A stretch of DNA of 64,000 nt from the NCBI GenBank assembly GCA_907165135.1, contig OU015568.1, forward strand, positions 4,782,501 to 4,846,500. Direction: 5' to 3'. How positions within the stretch are numbered: position 1 is the stretch's first letter; the number at the start of each line of letters is the position of its first letter. The position numbers were made by a program, and so were the translations under genes. Source of the DNA: Oikopleura dioica (lineage: Eukaryota > Chordata > Appendicularia > Copelata > Oikopleuridae). Under the pieces are notes generated by a model. The model was not told the DNA's origin and ran no database searches. It saw nothing but the letters and a program-made list of their open reading frames with translations. Shown piece after piece: positions 34,198 through 46,000 of the stretch.

Positions 34198-34794
34198 TAC
34201 TCGAGCTCTAGAATTTTATGCATTTATTAACAGAAATGAGCCTTTATCCGTGTTCGTATCAAAAAAAAACCTTTCATTTTTCGATTTTCTGAAAAAGGAA
34301 TAAATTTCTCAAAAATCATGCGATTAAAATTTTCATAATCTCATCCCCTTACTAGCATATTAATCCATTTCTCATCCGCGGCTCAGCCAACAGGTACAAA
34401 TTTATCCCCTCCCCTGATCGATCCTCCCACCCTCCAGTCTATCCACCTCCCGCTGCGCCCGTCAATTCTGTATATTGCCAGTTACAGTTCTGCCAACAAC
34501 CAAGGTGTATTTTGCAGTTTTTAATATTGTTGGAAGGATATCATGCTGGTGCAGCTTTTGAGCTGTTTCCGGTCGTGTGCTTCAGGGTGTCCTAATATCC
34601 ATTTTGAGCGGGCTAATCGCCCGAGTATTTACGCTCTAAGCGTGAAACTAAGCAGCTCACTAGCTGACTAGATCAGGTCACTGTCAGGAACCGATACACT
34701 TTCTGCTTCCGGACAAAATAACAAATTCAGACGGATAAATCGGGCTCAAATTTTAATCTTACCAATTTTTCCACAAAAAATTTTTGCACTCAGG

Positions 34795-34840
34795 GAGCCT
34801 GAGTCAGGTTTCTACACAGCCTTGCCAAGCCCAGCCCCTT
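34795..34840. repeat. Single right arm of MITE-A
   Basis: GAGCCTGAGTCAGGTTTCTACACAG-type sequence followed by GCCAAGCCC, with no matching left arm nearby. Confidence 0.5.
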
Positions 34841-35514
34841 GGTCGACTCGAAAAATGCTTTTCCTGGGAAGTCAAAACGCCATAAAACGCAACAAGGGGC
34901 GTATATCAGATTTCGCAAATATAACCATTTCCTGAAAAAGCAGAAATCTGAGCCGGGTTCCCAAGTGCTTCGCAAACTCAAGTGATTGCAATATTCAACG
35001 GTTCGTTACGCAGATACCATATGTTGCTACTTAGCGATCTACAGATCCGTGGGAGGGGTTTTCTTGCAAAATAAAACTTTTTCCTGGAGCTTCAAAAATG
35101 ATCAATTATTTTTATTCAGATTCAAAATTGATCAAAAAATATTTTTACTGATCAATGCACATTCCGCTGACTAACAAATTCATCCCTTTTCAAAGATCCA
35201 AAACCGCCTATAAACCCCACTAATGGATCTCCAACCGCGGCACCGGAATTTCAAAGAAGGCCGGCGCGAGGAATCCATTACCGGCCTGATCAAAAATTTT
35301 TCATTGTCCTCCTTTTTTGACAAATAATCATGTGGTCACGACCGGGGACAAGAGACACTGGACTTGAAGTTTTTCATCCTAATTGATTCGGAAACATGGG
35401 GGCGAAGGTTGAAAAGAGAATTTCAAGGGACGTGAAATTTATGGGCTTCCGACTTTTTCAACTTGACGATTTGCATTTTTAATTGATTGATTCATGGACT
35501 TTTGGATCTGAAAC

Positions 35515-35655
35515 TGGTCTCGGAAATCTGTGTGGAAACCTGAGTCAGGGTTCTGAATTTGAAAAATGATGTTTTTTTTTGGCGAAGCTTTGCGGCTATT
35601 TCTTATAGTTCATTTAGTAAACCCTGACTCAGGTTTCAACACAGGTTGAAAGGAG
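35515..35655. repeat. MITE-A copy
   Basis: Left arm ATCTGTGTGGAAACCTGAGT, right arm CCTGACTCAGGTTTCAACAC. The interior is shortened but keeps a GCTTTGCGGC motif. Confidence 0.65.
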
Positions 35656-37094
35656 ATTTTTTCATGGGGAGGAAGAAATCCTGTGTTTTCGATTATTTGA
35701 AAAATGTGTCACGCACTTTTCAAAGTCAGAAAGACGCGAATTTGGGAAAGAAAATCTGTCAATAGGATCTGATTTTGGCTGATGTATGGGAAAATGGCGA
35801 GGTCAGGCTGGAGATGCGTCCAAATGTGTGTGTGCTGATTTTGAATGCGCCCAGCAGTTGCTGTCGAGTGGCTCAGTGGGAGCTCAACCCTTATGGATCA
35901 CGCGAGCAGATAAGGACACCCCTCGATCTCATCGCCAAAAATCAGCCTAGTTTAGGGGTCGAGATTTGACAGGTGATTGTATATTACGCAAATAGAGGTG
36001 ATAGAGGAGTACCCTACTTAGCGATTTTTGGCCAATTTTCGAGGCATTTTGAATTAAGGGTGTCATTCCACTAAAATGAAAATAAGCAATTTTAGCGAGA
36101 ATCTTTCATTTTCGCATCCTTTTTGAGCCAAAAAAAGACTTGTCTCAATCTAAATGACCCTTCTTTCGGAAGACTCTTATATTCAAAGAAGGTATATTTT
36201 ATCTGGAGATAATCCAGTTGTCAGTATCGATCCCTGACTGACCTAATTAGTGCTCTAATGTTTCCTTCATTTTCCATCTGCCGCCGCGGCGCGCTTTCAT
36301 CTTCAAACCTCGCGCCAAATTTACTTAGTTCCTCATTTGTCGATTCCTCTTTTTTCTTCTTCTCGATATCGATACGGTTAACTGTTACTTATTGAAGGAC
36401 TGTAGCTGTTACCCAGTTAGAGCTTGAGAAAGTTGAGTTTGTTTGTTGAGCCAATTCATAAAGTTGTTATTTGCGCCTAATCCGCGCGAAAGTTGATCAA
36501 GACAGCGATTTTGTTTTCCCATAAATTTGTTATGTTCGTCGAGTGATACAAATAGAAGGGAAAATGAACCCCAAGGAGTGTAACATTGGAATGGAAAATC
36601 TTATCTCCAAAAGGCTAAGACCTCGGCCTAAAAAACGTACGGTAATTTTCGTGAAAACTCATGAAAATTTTAATTTTCGTGAAAACTCATGAAAATCTTT
36701 ACTTTAAATATTTTCAAAAAAGTGACTGAAAATGAGTCTTATCAGATCATAATTGTTAATTCATTAGGAGAAGCGATAGAAATTTGACAAGTTAACTAAA
36801 CAAATTAACGCTCAAAGAGCCCCAACAGATTTCAACCCGCACCTGCTTCGGTACTCGTTAGGCGTCCGATAACCCACTGTCCTGTGAAGCTATCTTGGAG
36901 GGCGCTGTCGACGCTTTTTTGGTGGACAATTCAAAATTTGCGCTCGCGCGCGCCTCGGCGCTCGGACTACTTCTACCAAGTGCTGAGACCTAAGCCAGTC
37001 ACTCAAATTGTAATCTCAAATTAATTCGAACCGAGAAATTTTTCACTTATCAAAAAACTCAAAAAACCAAAAGCAAAACTCACCAGCAGCAAAA

Positions 37095-38207
37095 ATGCAC
37101 GAAGTCAAGCGCACATCAAGCTTCAGGATGCCAATGACGATCCAAAGAAAGAGACCAAAAAACACGATGAGGGACTATGATTCGCAGACAGCAATGCCTC
37201 TCAAGTCTCAAGGATGGAGAGGATCAGTCGGTAAGTAAAGAGATTTTGAGTTTCGAGCCGAAAATTCGGACATTTTTTTTTGAAATTTTCAAAATATTTG
37301 ATCGATTTCTAACCATTTTTCTTCAGAAGTCATCTCCGACGTCGAACTCACCGTTTCCGACACTGAAATGTGCTCCACCTCGAACCGCCGCCGCAAAGTC
37401 ATTCCCAAGTACATCTCCGGCTTCGTCTACAGATCTTCTCCGGTCACTTCCGAGCAGAGCACTTGGGACGGGTCTTCCACGAAGTGGCGGAAGTATTACG
37501 CGGTGACAAGTGGCTCCATTATCGCCATTTCCGATCCGACTTCTTTCATGCTTCAAGAAAAGATCAAGCTCAACAAGGCGATGATCAAGGAGTGCCGCCT
37601 CCGTGGACGCGGCGTGCTCTTCATTCAGCTTCAAAACGAGGAAACCGGCTTTCTTCTTCGGTAAGTCAACTTTTTCACCACTTTTTTCTTAGGGAAATTC
37701 TCAGTATCAGACCTTTCCCTAACCCTCTTTTTCAGGTTCAAAGATCGAATCGAGCGCCGAAACTGGTACCAAGTCCTTCACTCGACTTCTACCCCAGCTC
37801 ACGCCCTCAACATCACCTCCGCTTACCCAGCTGCGATCAAGGAAACCCCCACGATCCTCTACTCTGATCAGGAATCCTTCTCTTCCTCTGGCACGGAGTC
37901 TTACAACCCTCGAAAGCGGCTCAAAGTCGTCACCGCCAGCTACAACCACTCCCTCGCCAACTCCTCGACCATCAGCAGCAGCGTCAGAAACACCTCCCGT
38001 CACGTGATGAGCCCCCGCGCGATGAGCCACCTCGGCAACTTGGGAGAACGAGAACTGGACCAATCGTTGGACCAGCAGGAGAAGAGGAAATCAAGGAGGA
38101 GATCCGCCATCGACTTCATCAAGAACTTCAAGAGCAAGTTCGAAATCCTCAAGCCGACCGGTGGGAAATCATCGAGAAAGCAAAACAAGCGACTTTCTAT
38201 TAACTGA
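37095..38207 (+). CDS. PH-domain protein
   Basis: Three exons, 37095-37230, 37327-37660 and 37736-38207, joined in phases 1 and 2 by GT-AG introns. About residues 70-165 form a pleckstrin-homology domain: GFVYRSS opening strand, then TKWRKYYAV, a strand-rich middle, and a C-terminal helix ending in RRNWYQVL with the invariant Trp. The rest is Ser-rich and basic, with an Arg/Lys-rich stretch near the end. It probably binds phosphoinositides or a membrane partner; no enzyme domain was seen. The first ATG of the frame was chosen. Confidence 0.75.
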
Positions 38208-38259
38208 ATTACTGTGCTTTCAGGCTGATTACTGTATATATTCGCTCTTCCAACTTGTA

Positions 38260-38265
38260 AATAAA
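38260..38265 (+). terminator. Poly(A) signal of PH-domain gene
   Basis: AATAAA 52 bp after the stop codon at 38205-38207. Confidence 0.5.
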
Positions 38266-39189
38266 TTTAAAAAATACGATAAATAATCGTTTCCGCTCAT
38301 TTTTTGCAAAAAAGCAAGTTTTAAAAATAAAAAAAATCGACTTTTGACCTTTATGCATTTCGCCTCAATTGTCCAAGTCAAGATCCAAGCACTTGATTAG
38401 AATTTTGATTGTGGCTAGCCGCTACTGTAGCTACAGCAGGAATTTCGCGTTTTGGCTTTTTGTAATTTGAATTCGTTATGCAATTTGGCCCGTTCGAGGT
38501 GTTAGCCAGAACGGGATGGGCTTGAATTTCGGGGAAAGATTCTTCGAACAGCTGATTCAAGCCTGGGCTGATATGGATCGCGAAGCTAGGAATTGAAGAT
38601 GAACTTTTTGATAAGCAAAAAATTTGATGAAAATTGAGCAAAATTTTTTGACCCCGTGATTTCCATGAATTCCTCCGCGGAAAACAGCCAAAAATTATTA
38701 AGGGTGTCAATGAGAAATCGCTTACTTTTATAACCCTTCGAGTGAGGTATAGAACCTTAAATTTAAGTGACTTAAATATATTTAAGGCAGCTGAAACCAT
38801 AAACTAACCTTTATCAAAACCCAATTTTCCTTCCTGTTCAAAATCTGTTCCTTTCATGTTTTTCTTTGATTTTCAATTTTGAAGAAATCAAGTTTATATT
38901 TTTATTTTTCTCCTTGACCTGCCCTTGTCTCAAAGATAAAAGGCTAGGATTAATATAAACTTGGGGGCTTCCCGGAAACGGACTGATCTCGGATTCGGGT
39001 TTGATCCGAGCTGGCCGAGCGCGAGACCGCAACAGCTGGGAACTGGGTGGAAGGGAGGATTTTATATTCGACTTTTATGGTGGATAAACTTGAATGGCAG
39101 TGGATAAGCGCTCTGATCTACGGGCGCTCAGATGGAATTGATCTTTTGCTGTTCTGTCTTCTTTGATGGGAAGAGCTTTTTTCGAAGAT

Positions 39190-39390
39190 GATGCTTTTGG
39201 CTCGACAACCTGTCAAGAAACCTGAGTCAGGGTCCTGAAAGAAGCTGGACGAAAGATATAAAGCTTCAGATGAAAGTTCTAGCAGAGCCGCTTTGCGGCT
39301 TTATTCTCAGAAAAGCCGCGGCGCGGCTCTTTATTTCGGCTTCTTTTCGAAACCCTGAGTCAGGTTTCCAGACAGGTTACTGAGGCTAGA
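39190..39390. repeat. MITE-A copy
   Basis: TTTTGGCTCGACAACCTGTC on the left and the matching inverted end near 39375. The interior has GCCGCTTTGCGGC and GCCGCGGCGCGGC hairpins. Confidence 0.7.
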
Positions 39391-40439
39391 TGTTGAAAAA
39401 AAGCGTCTTTTTCGAGGCAAAAATTAAGGAAAGGTATGAAAATCCTCTCGACACCATTTGTAAAAAGTAAACATAAGAGCACATGATTAGCCATACGCGC
39501 CAAATACTCCACCACATATGGATCGTCGAGTGTATACAGCCATATGTTGTGAGCTTAGAGGATCAACCACAGATGCACAGTTTTGTTTTTAGCACAATAA
39601 GCTCAACAAACGAAAGCTCCAAATCTGTAATCTGATTGTCGCGAAATTTCAAATTTTTCAAAATCCAAATTTCAAATTTTCAATTCGCATTTTTCAATCG
39701 AAACTCTGAGTGCCTCGAAATTCCAGTCGGACAATCAAAGCAATAATTTTCTAACAAAAAATTCTAGTGGAGAAATTCTTGGAATTTTTTTGAATTCTGG
39801 ACTAGCGAAAAGGATAAGCTGGTTTTGAGAAAAAAGGCTGGAAAACAGGTGTCAAGAAAAGGCCAAAGCTGAGTTGGTATTATATACAAATGAGGTGGGG
39901 TCTAATCTTTCCCACAAGAAGGGATTTTGTGATATGGGGGCTTTGCCACGTGATTGACAGGGCTCTTTGGTTTTTTGTTCAGAACCAATTAGAAATTTAA
40001 AACCCCAAAATACGGACCGTAATTTTGAATTATCACTTTGTAAATATAAATTTTTGAAGCTCTCTAGAATTCGAAATTAACAAAAAAATGTGATCACGCC
40101 ATATACCAGCAGCCAATACTAAATTGAATACAAACATGAAGAATAAATAAAGCAAACGGAAGTATCGCCCGAAATCAATTTCTCCGTTTTCACACTGGTC
40201 ATTTCATCCGGTGTCCAATTAGCCGAGAAAATAGCGGCCTGGGCTGAGAACGGAAACTCTGAGTGGCGAGCAATAAAACTTGCTCAAGTGACCCCTCCCA
40301 GTCAGGAAAACTGCTGCACCTGCGGATCGACGGGGAAATAAACGGAAATTTTAACATTAACAAAAAACTCTCCTTGGGAAAATAAACAGGTTGGAGGAAT
40401 TGATGACCGTTTTCAGGCGGATAAATAATCAGAAAGAAA

Positions 40440-40550
40440 AATTGGCAACCTGTAAAGGAAACCTGAGTAAGGGTCTGGAAGATCTTTGATAAGAAGCCGC
40501 GTAGCGATCTTTCAAACCCTGACTCAGGTTTTCTACACAGGCTTTCGAAA
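40440..40550. repeat. Short MITE-A copy
   Basis: Left arm GGCAACCTGTAAAGGAAACC, right arm CCTGACTCAGGTTTTCTACA, with only a short interior. Confidence 0.65.
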
Positions 40551-40867
40551 CAATGGGAAAATCGTCCGAAAAGTCGAAGAAAAATGTCTTTCCGGCTCAA
40601 GTAAAAAGTTAATAGGTGAAAATGATGCTTGTGGTAAAACATCCGGCGTCGAGAAGTTGATCGGATAGGCCGAGGCAGATTTGAACACGTGATTTGAACG
40701 AGATGTTCTATTTAGTGCGGAAGAACGCAACGTCACGAATCAGCGGACACGAAATCGACGATAACACATTGCCCAAAATAATGATGTTTGCTTAATTGAC
40801 AAAACAGATGCTCTTATCTAACACTGAATAAACCAAGGCTTCAGAGAACTGGCTGTATCTACGAGTT

Positions 40868-41050
40868 TAAAGAGATAAAAAGGGGGTACCCTTGTTCATC
40901 CTCTAACTTCCTGCATGTGTGCCCTTGTTCATCCTTTGGCCACGTATCCTCGACCAACCAGCTTACGGAATATGGAAACGTGGCCATGAGATGAACAAGG
41001 GTACACATGCGCGGGTTTCGAGGATAAACAAGGTCACCTCTTTTTTTGGT
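40868..41050. repeat. Foldback repeat with CCCTTGTTCATCC arms
   Basis: Two imperfect arms of about 65 bp. The left contains GGGTACCCTTGTTCATCCTC, then CCCTTGTTCATCCTTTGGCC. The right contains the inverted ATGAACAAGGGTACACATG and GAGGATAAACAAGG. No target duplication could be fixed. Confidence 0.55.
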
Positions 41051-41165
41051 CAAAAAATCATTTGATTGGCTCACTTTATTAATTTTAGACTTTGCAGAAG
41101 ACGGCTGATTTCTTCAGTAAATAAACGGACAGAAAAAATAGTGGCATAAAAGTTAAAAAGTACAT

Positions 41166-42884
41166 TCAACTTTGAATGTTACAACAATGCTGTTTGATCA
41201 ATTTTTTCTTTTGCTCGAAGAAGTGTTGAAGCATTGCCGGTGATTTCGTAGGGATGATTCTGGACAAGAGCTCAAAATTGGGGCCGAATTCGGTGACTCC
41301 TTTCAGTAAAGCGGCGACTTCGAAAGGAGTGAAGATGGTGGAGACGTTTTGTGTGCCAATTTGTCTAAATTTGAAGCTCTACTTCGAACTGAAAAAGACT
41401 TATCGAAAATCGAGAAGGGTCAAAAACGAACAAACTTGGATAGTGACCACGATAACCTCCGTTGTCAGAAATTCTAGCTCTTACCTGTCTTTGAGAATCT
41501 GGTCCAAGTCAAGTTCGCCATTTGGATTGTACGATCTGAGCTTCTTCTGAGTCTCGTTTTTCTGCGCCTCGACTTTTTGCTTGAAGAGTTGAATTGATTG
41601 ATACGTCTGATAGATTTCATGCTGCGCTCTTTTCTCGATTCTTTCTTTTTCTTCTTTTGGGATGTCGTTGAAGACGGAGTCCAAAAATTCGTCAGATTCT
41701 TCTTCTTTGAGTTCAGGCGTTTCTTGAAAGATATTTCACTCACTCACTCACTCACTGTATTTCCTTACCAGGATCAGCATCGAGGTCATAATGCCTTGAA
41801 CCTGAATTCAGGCGGCTGATTTTCTTCTTGAGACCTCCTTTCCTCTTCCAAATGTAGTAGAAATTGACGAGCTCCGAGATTTTTTTGTGCGGCAGGTAAC
41901 CTGAAAACAATCTCATTATTCATCTATGATTTACAATTCTGACGATGAAAGAGGCCAACTCTTAGATTCACGAGAAGAGGTAGACTTCATGGTCTTTTAT
42001 TAGAAACATCGAGACAAAGATGAGTCATCTTAGATGACCTCTTGTCGAAAATCTAAGAGAAAGCCTTAACTGAAGTGAGTTTTTCTCGATACCTTTTATT
42101 TTTGAAAGTTTGATATCATATCTGGTATCATCGGTACCTTTAAGCTTGCTAAACTGTCTCGAGTGCACCTTATAAGCATAAAAGAACGCGTTCTTATCAT
42201 CCTCTGTGAAGCTTTCCATCACACTGGGCATGGGTTCGAACGTTTTAGTTGTATCCATTGCTCTGCGAAAATTAAACTTTCTCACGTACAAAATCCCCAG
42301 TGCTTGTTCCTCGGCCCAGCCGTGTTCGAGGTAACATTTTTCAACAAACTCCTGGACTTTGTGCTCTGGAATCTTGATGTTTGGTGGTCGCCAGATGCAG
42401 GTTTCGAGCTCTGTTGTTTGGCGAAAGATGCTTGTGAGGCCGGTATCCATGAAATCACCGGCTTCGTTGGGTTGGCTGTAGGGACCTTCGTACATTGGGA
42501 TTTGAGCCTGAAATGGAGGGTGAAATCATGGAGGAGACGATGGAATATGGAGCTCTTGGATAATCGATGTTGCAGCTTCAAGGAAGCAGGTGCCCTATTG
42601 GTCCTTCTACTAATCAAAGTCTTAAGGGTATCACTAGGAAAGCTTCTTGAGGATCTCCTTAGTACTTTTGAGATGGAAAAACGGATGAATTTATCAATAT
42701 TGGGCATTTCAAAACTGCAATTATTGATGATAAACGAGGAGTCGTTCTTTCAATGTCGAGAAATGACTGTAGTAAGAATAAAGAAATACAGTACCTGATG
42801 TTCATCTCCGACTTTGATCTCAGCCTTGGAATCCTTGTCATTGCTTGTTTTGCGTTCTGGTTCGCTATCACCGTTTACTGACAT
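41166..42884 (-). CDS. RCOR: CoREST (REST corepressor), ELM2-SANT-SANT
   Basis: Five exons: 42796-42884, 42138-42507, 41769-41900, 41485-41722 and 41166-41364. All join in phase by GT-AG introns. The N-terminal ELM2 region opens with an IPMYEGPYSQ-type segment, followed by a hydrophobic helix with WAEEQAL and NF. SANT1 spans the second and third exons (FTEDDKNAFFYAY to NFYYIWKR). A charged coiled-coil linker follows. SANT2 is in the last exon (FTPFEVAALLKGV to HFFEQKKKL). This order is that of CoREST, which bridges LSD1 and HDAC1/2 in the nucleus. It is shorter than vertebrate RCOR1. The ATG lies 123 bp from the divergent myotubularin ATG. Confidence 0.8.
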
Positions 42885-43007
42885 TTTTGGCGAATAAAAT
42901 GGGGTTGGTTATTGTGGTACTAGTCCTAACTCATTGTTCTGGTATCTCTGGAATCTCTTGACAGAACCGAGTGGAGTAATGAACGATAAAAAGCAAAGTT
43001 AGAGTTT
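42885..43007. promoter_or_regulatory. Candidate bidirectional promoter
   Basis: The 123 bp between the start codons of the divergent CoREST and myotubularin genes must hold both 5' leaders and any core promoter. No clear TATA box was seen. Confidence 0.4.
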
Positions 43008-46000
43008 TTGTGTTCTCCGCGAGAGCTGGAGAGCTCGATTTCCCGCCGAGGAGGAATCCGAAAAAAGCGCGGGCGGGAGGCAAGCCAACCAAGCTCGAGT
43101 TTTCCACTGGAGGAGAATTCTTCCGACAACGATTTCTTTCAGCGAGTAAGAGAATCTGAAACGTCCTCAATTTTTTCTTCTCGAAGACGAATTGGAGATG
43201 GAAACGATCAGTTTGGACTTGCTACGCAAAGAAAATCTAGTGGAAAATATAAAGGTATCGTTGATTGTATTCTGGGGTTAATTTTTGTTTTCGTGAGTTC
43301 TAGCTATATTTATGGTTCTTGCATAATTTTCGGTGATTTTCATCCCTTTTTTTGATAATTTCGGCCAATAAATGGCTAATAGAACTATGGACTTTAGTAC
43401 TGTCTTGGACTGAGCTCTAGAAAATTGTAAACGCATTCCTTTTCGATTTTGCTTTCTTCGACTTCTTCTTCGATTGTTTCTTTACTACAGGACCTGTACT
43501 GATAGCGTTTCCATTTTCGTCCTTTTCTTTCAACTGGGATCGGTATCCTTATTTTAGTGTAACTATCAAACTTTGAGTTCTTTAGTTGTCGACCCCAAGC
43601 TTTAGGCTGTATATTCGTTATCTCGATTTCTTCATTCGTGTCGTTTTCTTTCATCAATTGGCTTCTGTTCATTGAGATTCTTTTTGAGTTCAGTAAAAGC
43701 ATTATTTTTCAACCTTTCAAATTTAAAAAATCGTCAATCTTTCGCCTTTTCCTAGTTTTGACCATCGAAAACCTGTGAAAAAGTTTCAATTCCAGGTCGA
43801 AATTCTAGCGATTTTCCGCGAAAATATCCCTTCCCATGTTCTAGAGAATTTACCGTTTTTATTCAGGAAGAAGCGCAAGATAAGAACAACAACTCCGAAG
43901 ATATTATTCATCATTGTCAATACCGCGGCGAAGTGAATGGAAGAATCATCTTTACAAACTATCGACTCATTTTCGCTGCAAAAGGAAATTCTTGGTTCAT
44001 CGTCTCAGGTTCGTTCTAGCTTCAAAACTGGCAAACGAAGGTGATTCTAGTGCCGTACAACACGATAAACAAAGTCTCAAAAAGCCCCCACCGAACTACC
44101 AACACAAAGAACCTCCTCAACGGCTCAGAACAAAGCCCACTCGTTGTGGAAATCGAATGCAAAGACTTCAGATCACTGAAATTCGACTTCAAACACGACA
44201 ACGGGGACAAGAGCAAATTTCACAACAATGTTTCACAACGGGCTTTTGGCAAGTAAGTTTCGACAATAAGGCCTTCAAAATTAAGTGTAGAATTTGATAA
44301 TAATTTAGAGACTATTCCGTGAAGACTTTTTCGCCAAAAAGGTTACTTAAACTCCAAGTTTCAAATTCAAAACTCATGATTTCAAATCCAACCACAAAAT
44401 TGGTGATTTCGACAAACAATAATCATTCCATCACTAGAGCCTGTTCTTGCCCAATTATAAAATAGCATTTTTTAGTATTGAGCGATTATTTTGCTTCGTG
44501 AAGAAATCCGAAACGAGTGAAAATTGGTTCATCTACGATGTTCACAAAGAGTTCGAGAGGCAGACAAAGAATTTACAGAGTAAGGGAGAGTGGATTATTA
44601 CCGAGGAGAACAATAATTTCGGCCTTTGCGATACCTATCCCAAGGAACGGCTTATCAAATAATGTCCATTTCTTCCCAATTTCAAGGAGAAATTGCTTTC
44701 TTGAAAGCCTTAAAAAGTACCTCGTTGTTCCAAAAATGGAGAAAGAAAAAGTCACTTTACAAAAAGTCGCCTCCTACCGAAGCCGAAATCGTCTACCGGT
44801 CGCCACTTGGATTCACCCAACGAATGGAGCCGTGATTACGCGCTGCAGTCAACCCCTTGTTGGTGTCACTGAAAGAAGATGTGGGGAAGACTATCTGTAT
44901 TTGAAGAAAATTCGAGATTTGAGAACACCGGAGGCGAATAAATTGCTGATCTATGACTGCAGACCGAAGGTTAATGCACAAGGTTAGTACTGTAGCTCAA
45001 TGACTCAAGCTAGGAGAGACCCGTATTAGTTTTTCTTGCTTTGATTTATTCTATGATTCTATTGATACAGTTATAAAAACTAGAAAGGAAGGGGTTTGAG
45101 TTATTTCAAGGCTGGAGTTGAGGATTGTCCCGGACAGACTGGGGCACATGTTCCAAGTACCACTTCTGCGTTTCGGGGAGATTGTGGCGAGAACGCCGCC
45201 GGAATTGGGCTTTTTCGCGTTCTTGTCGTATGGCATCACGTTTCCGTGCATATCTAAAGGGTGGAGACTGATTTTAGGGAGAAGAAAAGGCATTTTACCA
45301 GTCAAAGCGCCGCCCATAGCAACAAGAATGGCTTCTGGAGCGCATGTATCCCACTTTTTGGTGCCAGGGGAAGCAAAGACGTAAGCGTGCGCGTCGCCCT
45401 CGATGACTCGCAAGACCTTGTTTCCGGCTCCACCTAAAGATAAACATAAGCTCCTTTGATTTCTGATTTCCTACCTTGGCGAAGGATTTCGTCAGGCTTC
45501 ATAGCTTCAATGCAAGCGTTGACATCGTGGGAAGCGTGAGATCGAGTGGTGCAGATGATTTTCTTGTCCTGTTTTTTGGTTAAGAAAAAGTTGTTTGACT
45601 TGGCCTTGATTCATTTTTTCTTTGTCAAGGACGAAGTGTTACATTCTCTGTTTTATTTTTTCTCAAACATGACCTTTGGAAGTGGTTTTTGCTCGAAAGG
45701 ACCGAATGATCCAAGACCGACGACTCCCCAGATTGATCTTCCCCACTAAAAAGGGGGTTGAATTCAAAGTCATATGAATGGGAGTACTTGATCGGGTTTT
45801 TGGATTCATCGTCGAATCCAAAGAATGGCTGATTGACCACTCCGGAGATTGCTTTTCCGTCGACGGCGATGCCGATCAAGATGGTCACGTGATGAAGCAT
45901 TCGGTCGATGAATTCCATCGTTCCATCAAGAGGATCGACCCAGATGCAGATTCGCTCAGGCGCCACATCTTGCAGGTCTTTTGGGAAGGTTTTCTCCATA

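Larger units (their letters stand above)
32812..37094. other. Long gene-free region with MITE-A copies
   Basis: No gene recognised across 4.3 kb. It contains four MITE-A copies or fragments (listed separately). A 26-bp tandem duplication of an ATTTTCGTGAAAACTCATG block lies at 36641-36697. The last few hundred bases should hold the promoter and 5' leader of the PH-domain gene. Confidence 0.5.
38266..41165. other. Mostly gene-free; repeats
   Basis: A minus-strand frame at 38378-38590 has protein-like composition after a possible 3' splice site but no upstream exons I can attach. The rest is AT-rich, with two MITE-A copies and one other foldback, listed separately. Confidence 0.4.

Noticed and set aside
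38378-38800. Minus-strand frame with a protein-like C-terminal half
   Set aside because: Only 38378-38590 looks coding. No upstream exon or family motif could be attached, so it is not called as a gene.
41738-41760. (CACT)n run as a regulatory element
   Set aside because: A five-unit microsatellite within a CoREST intron; nothing suggests function.
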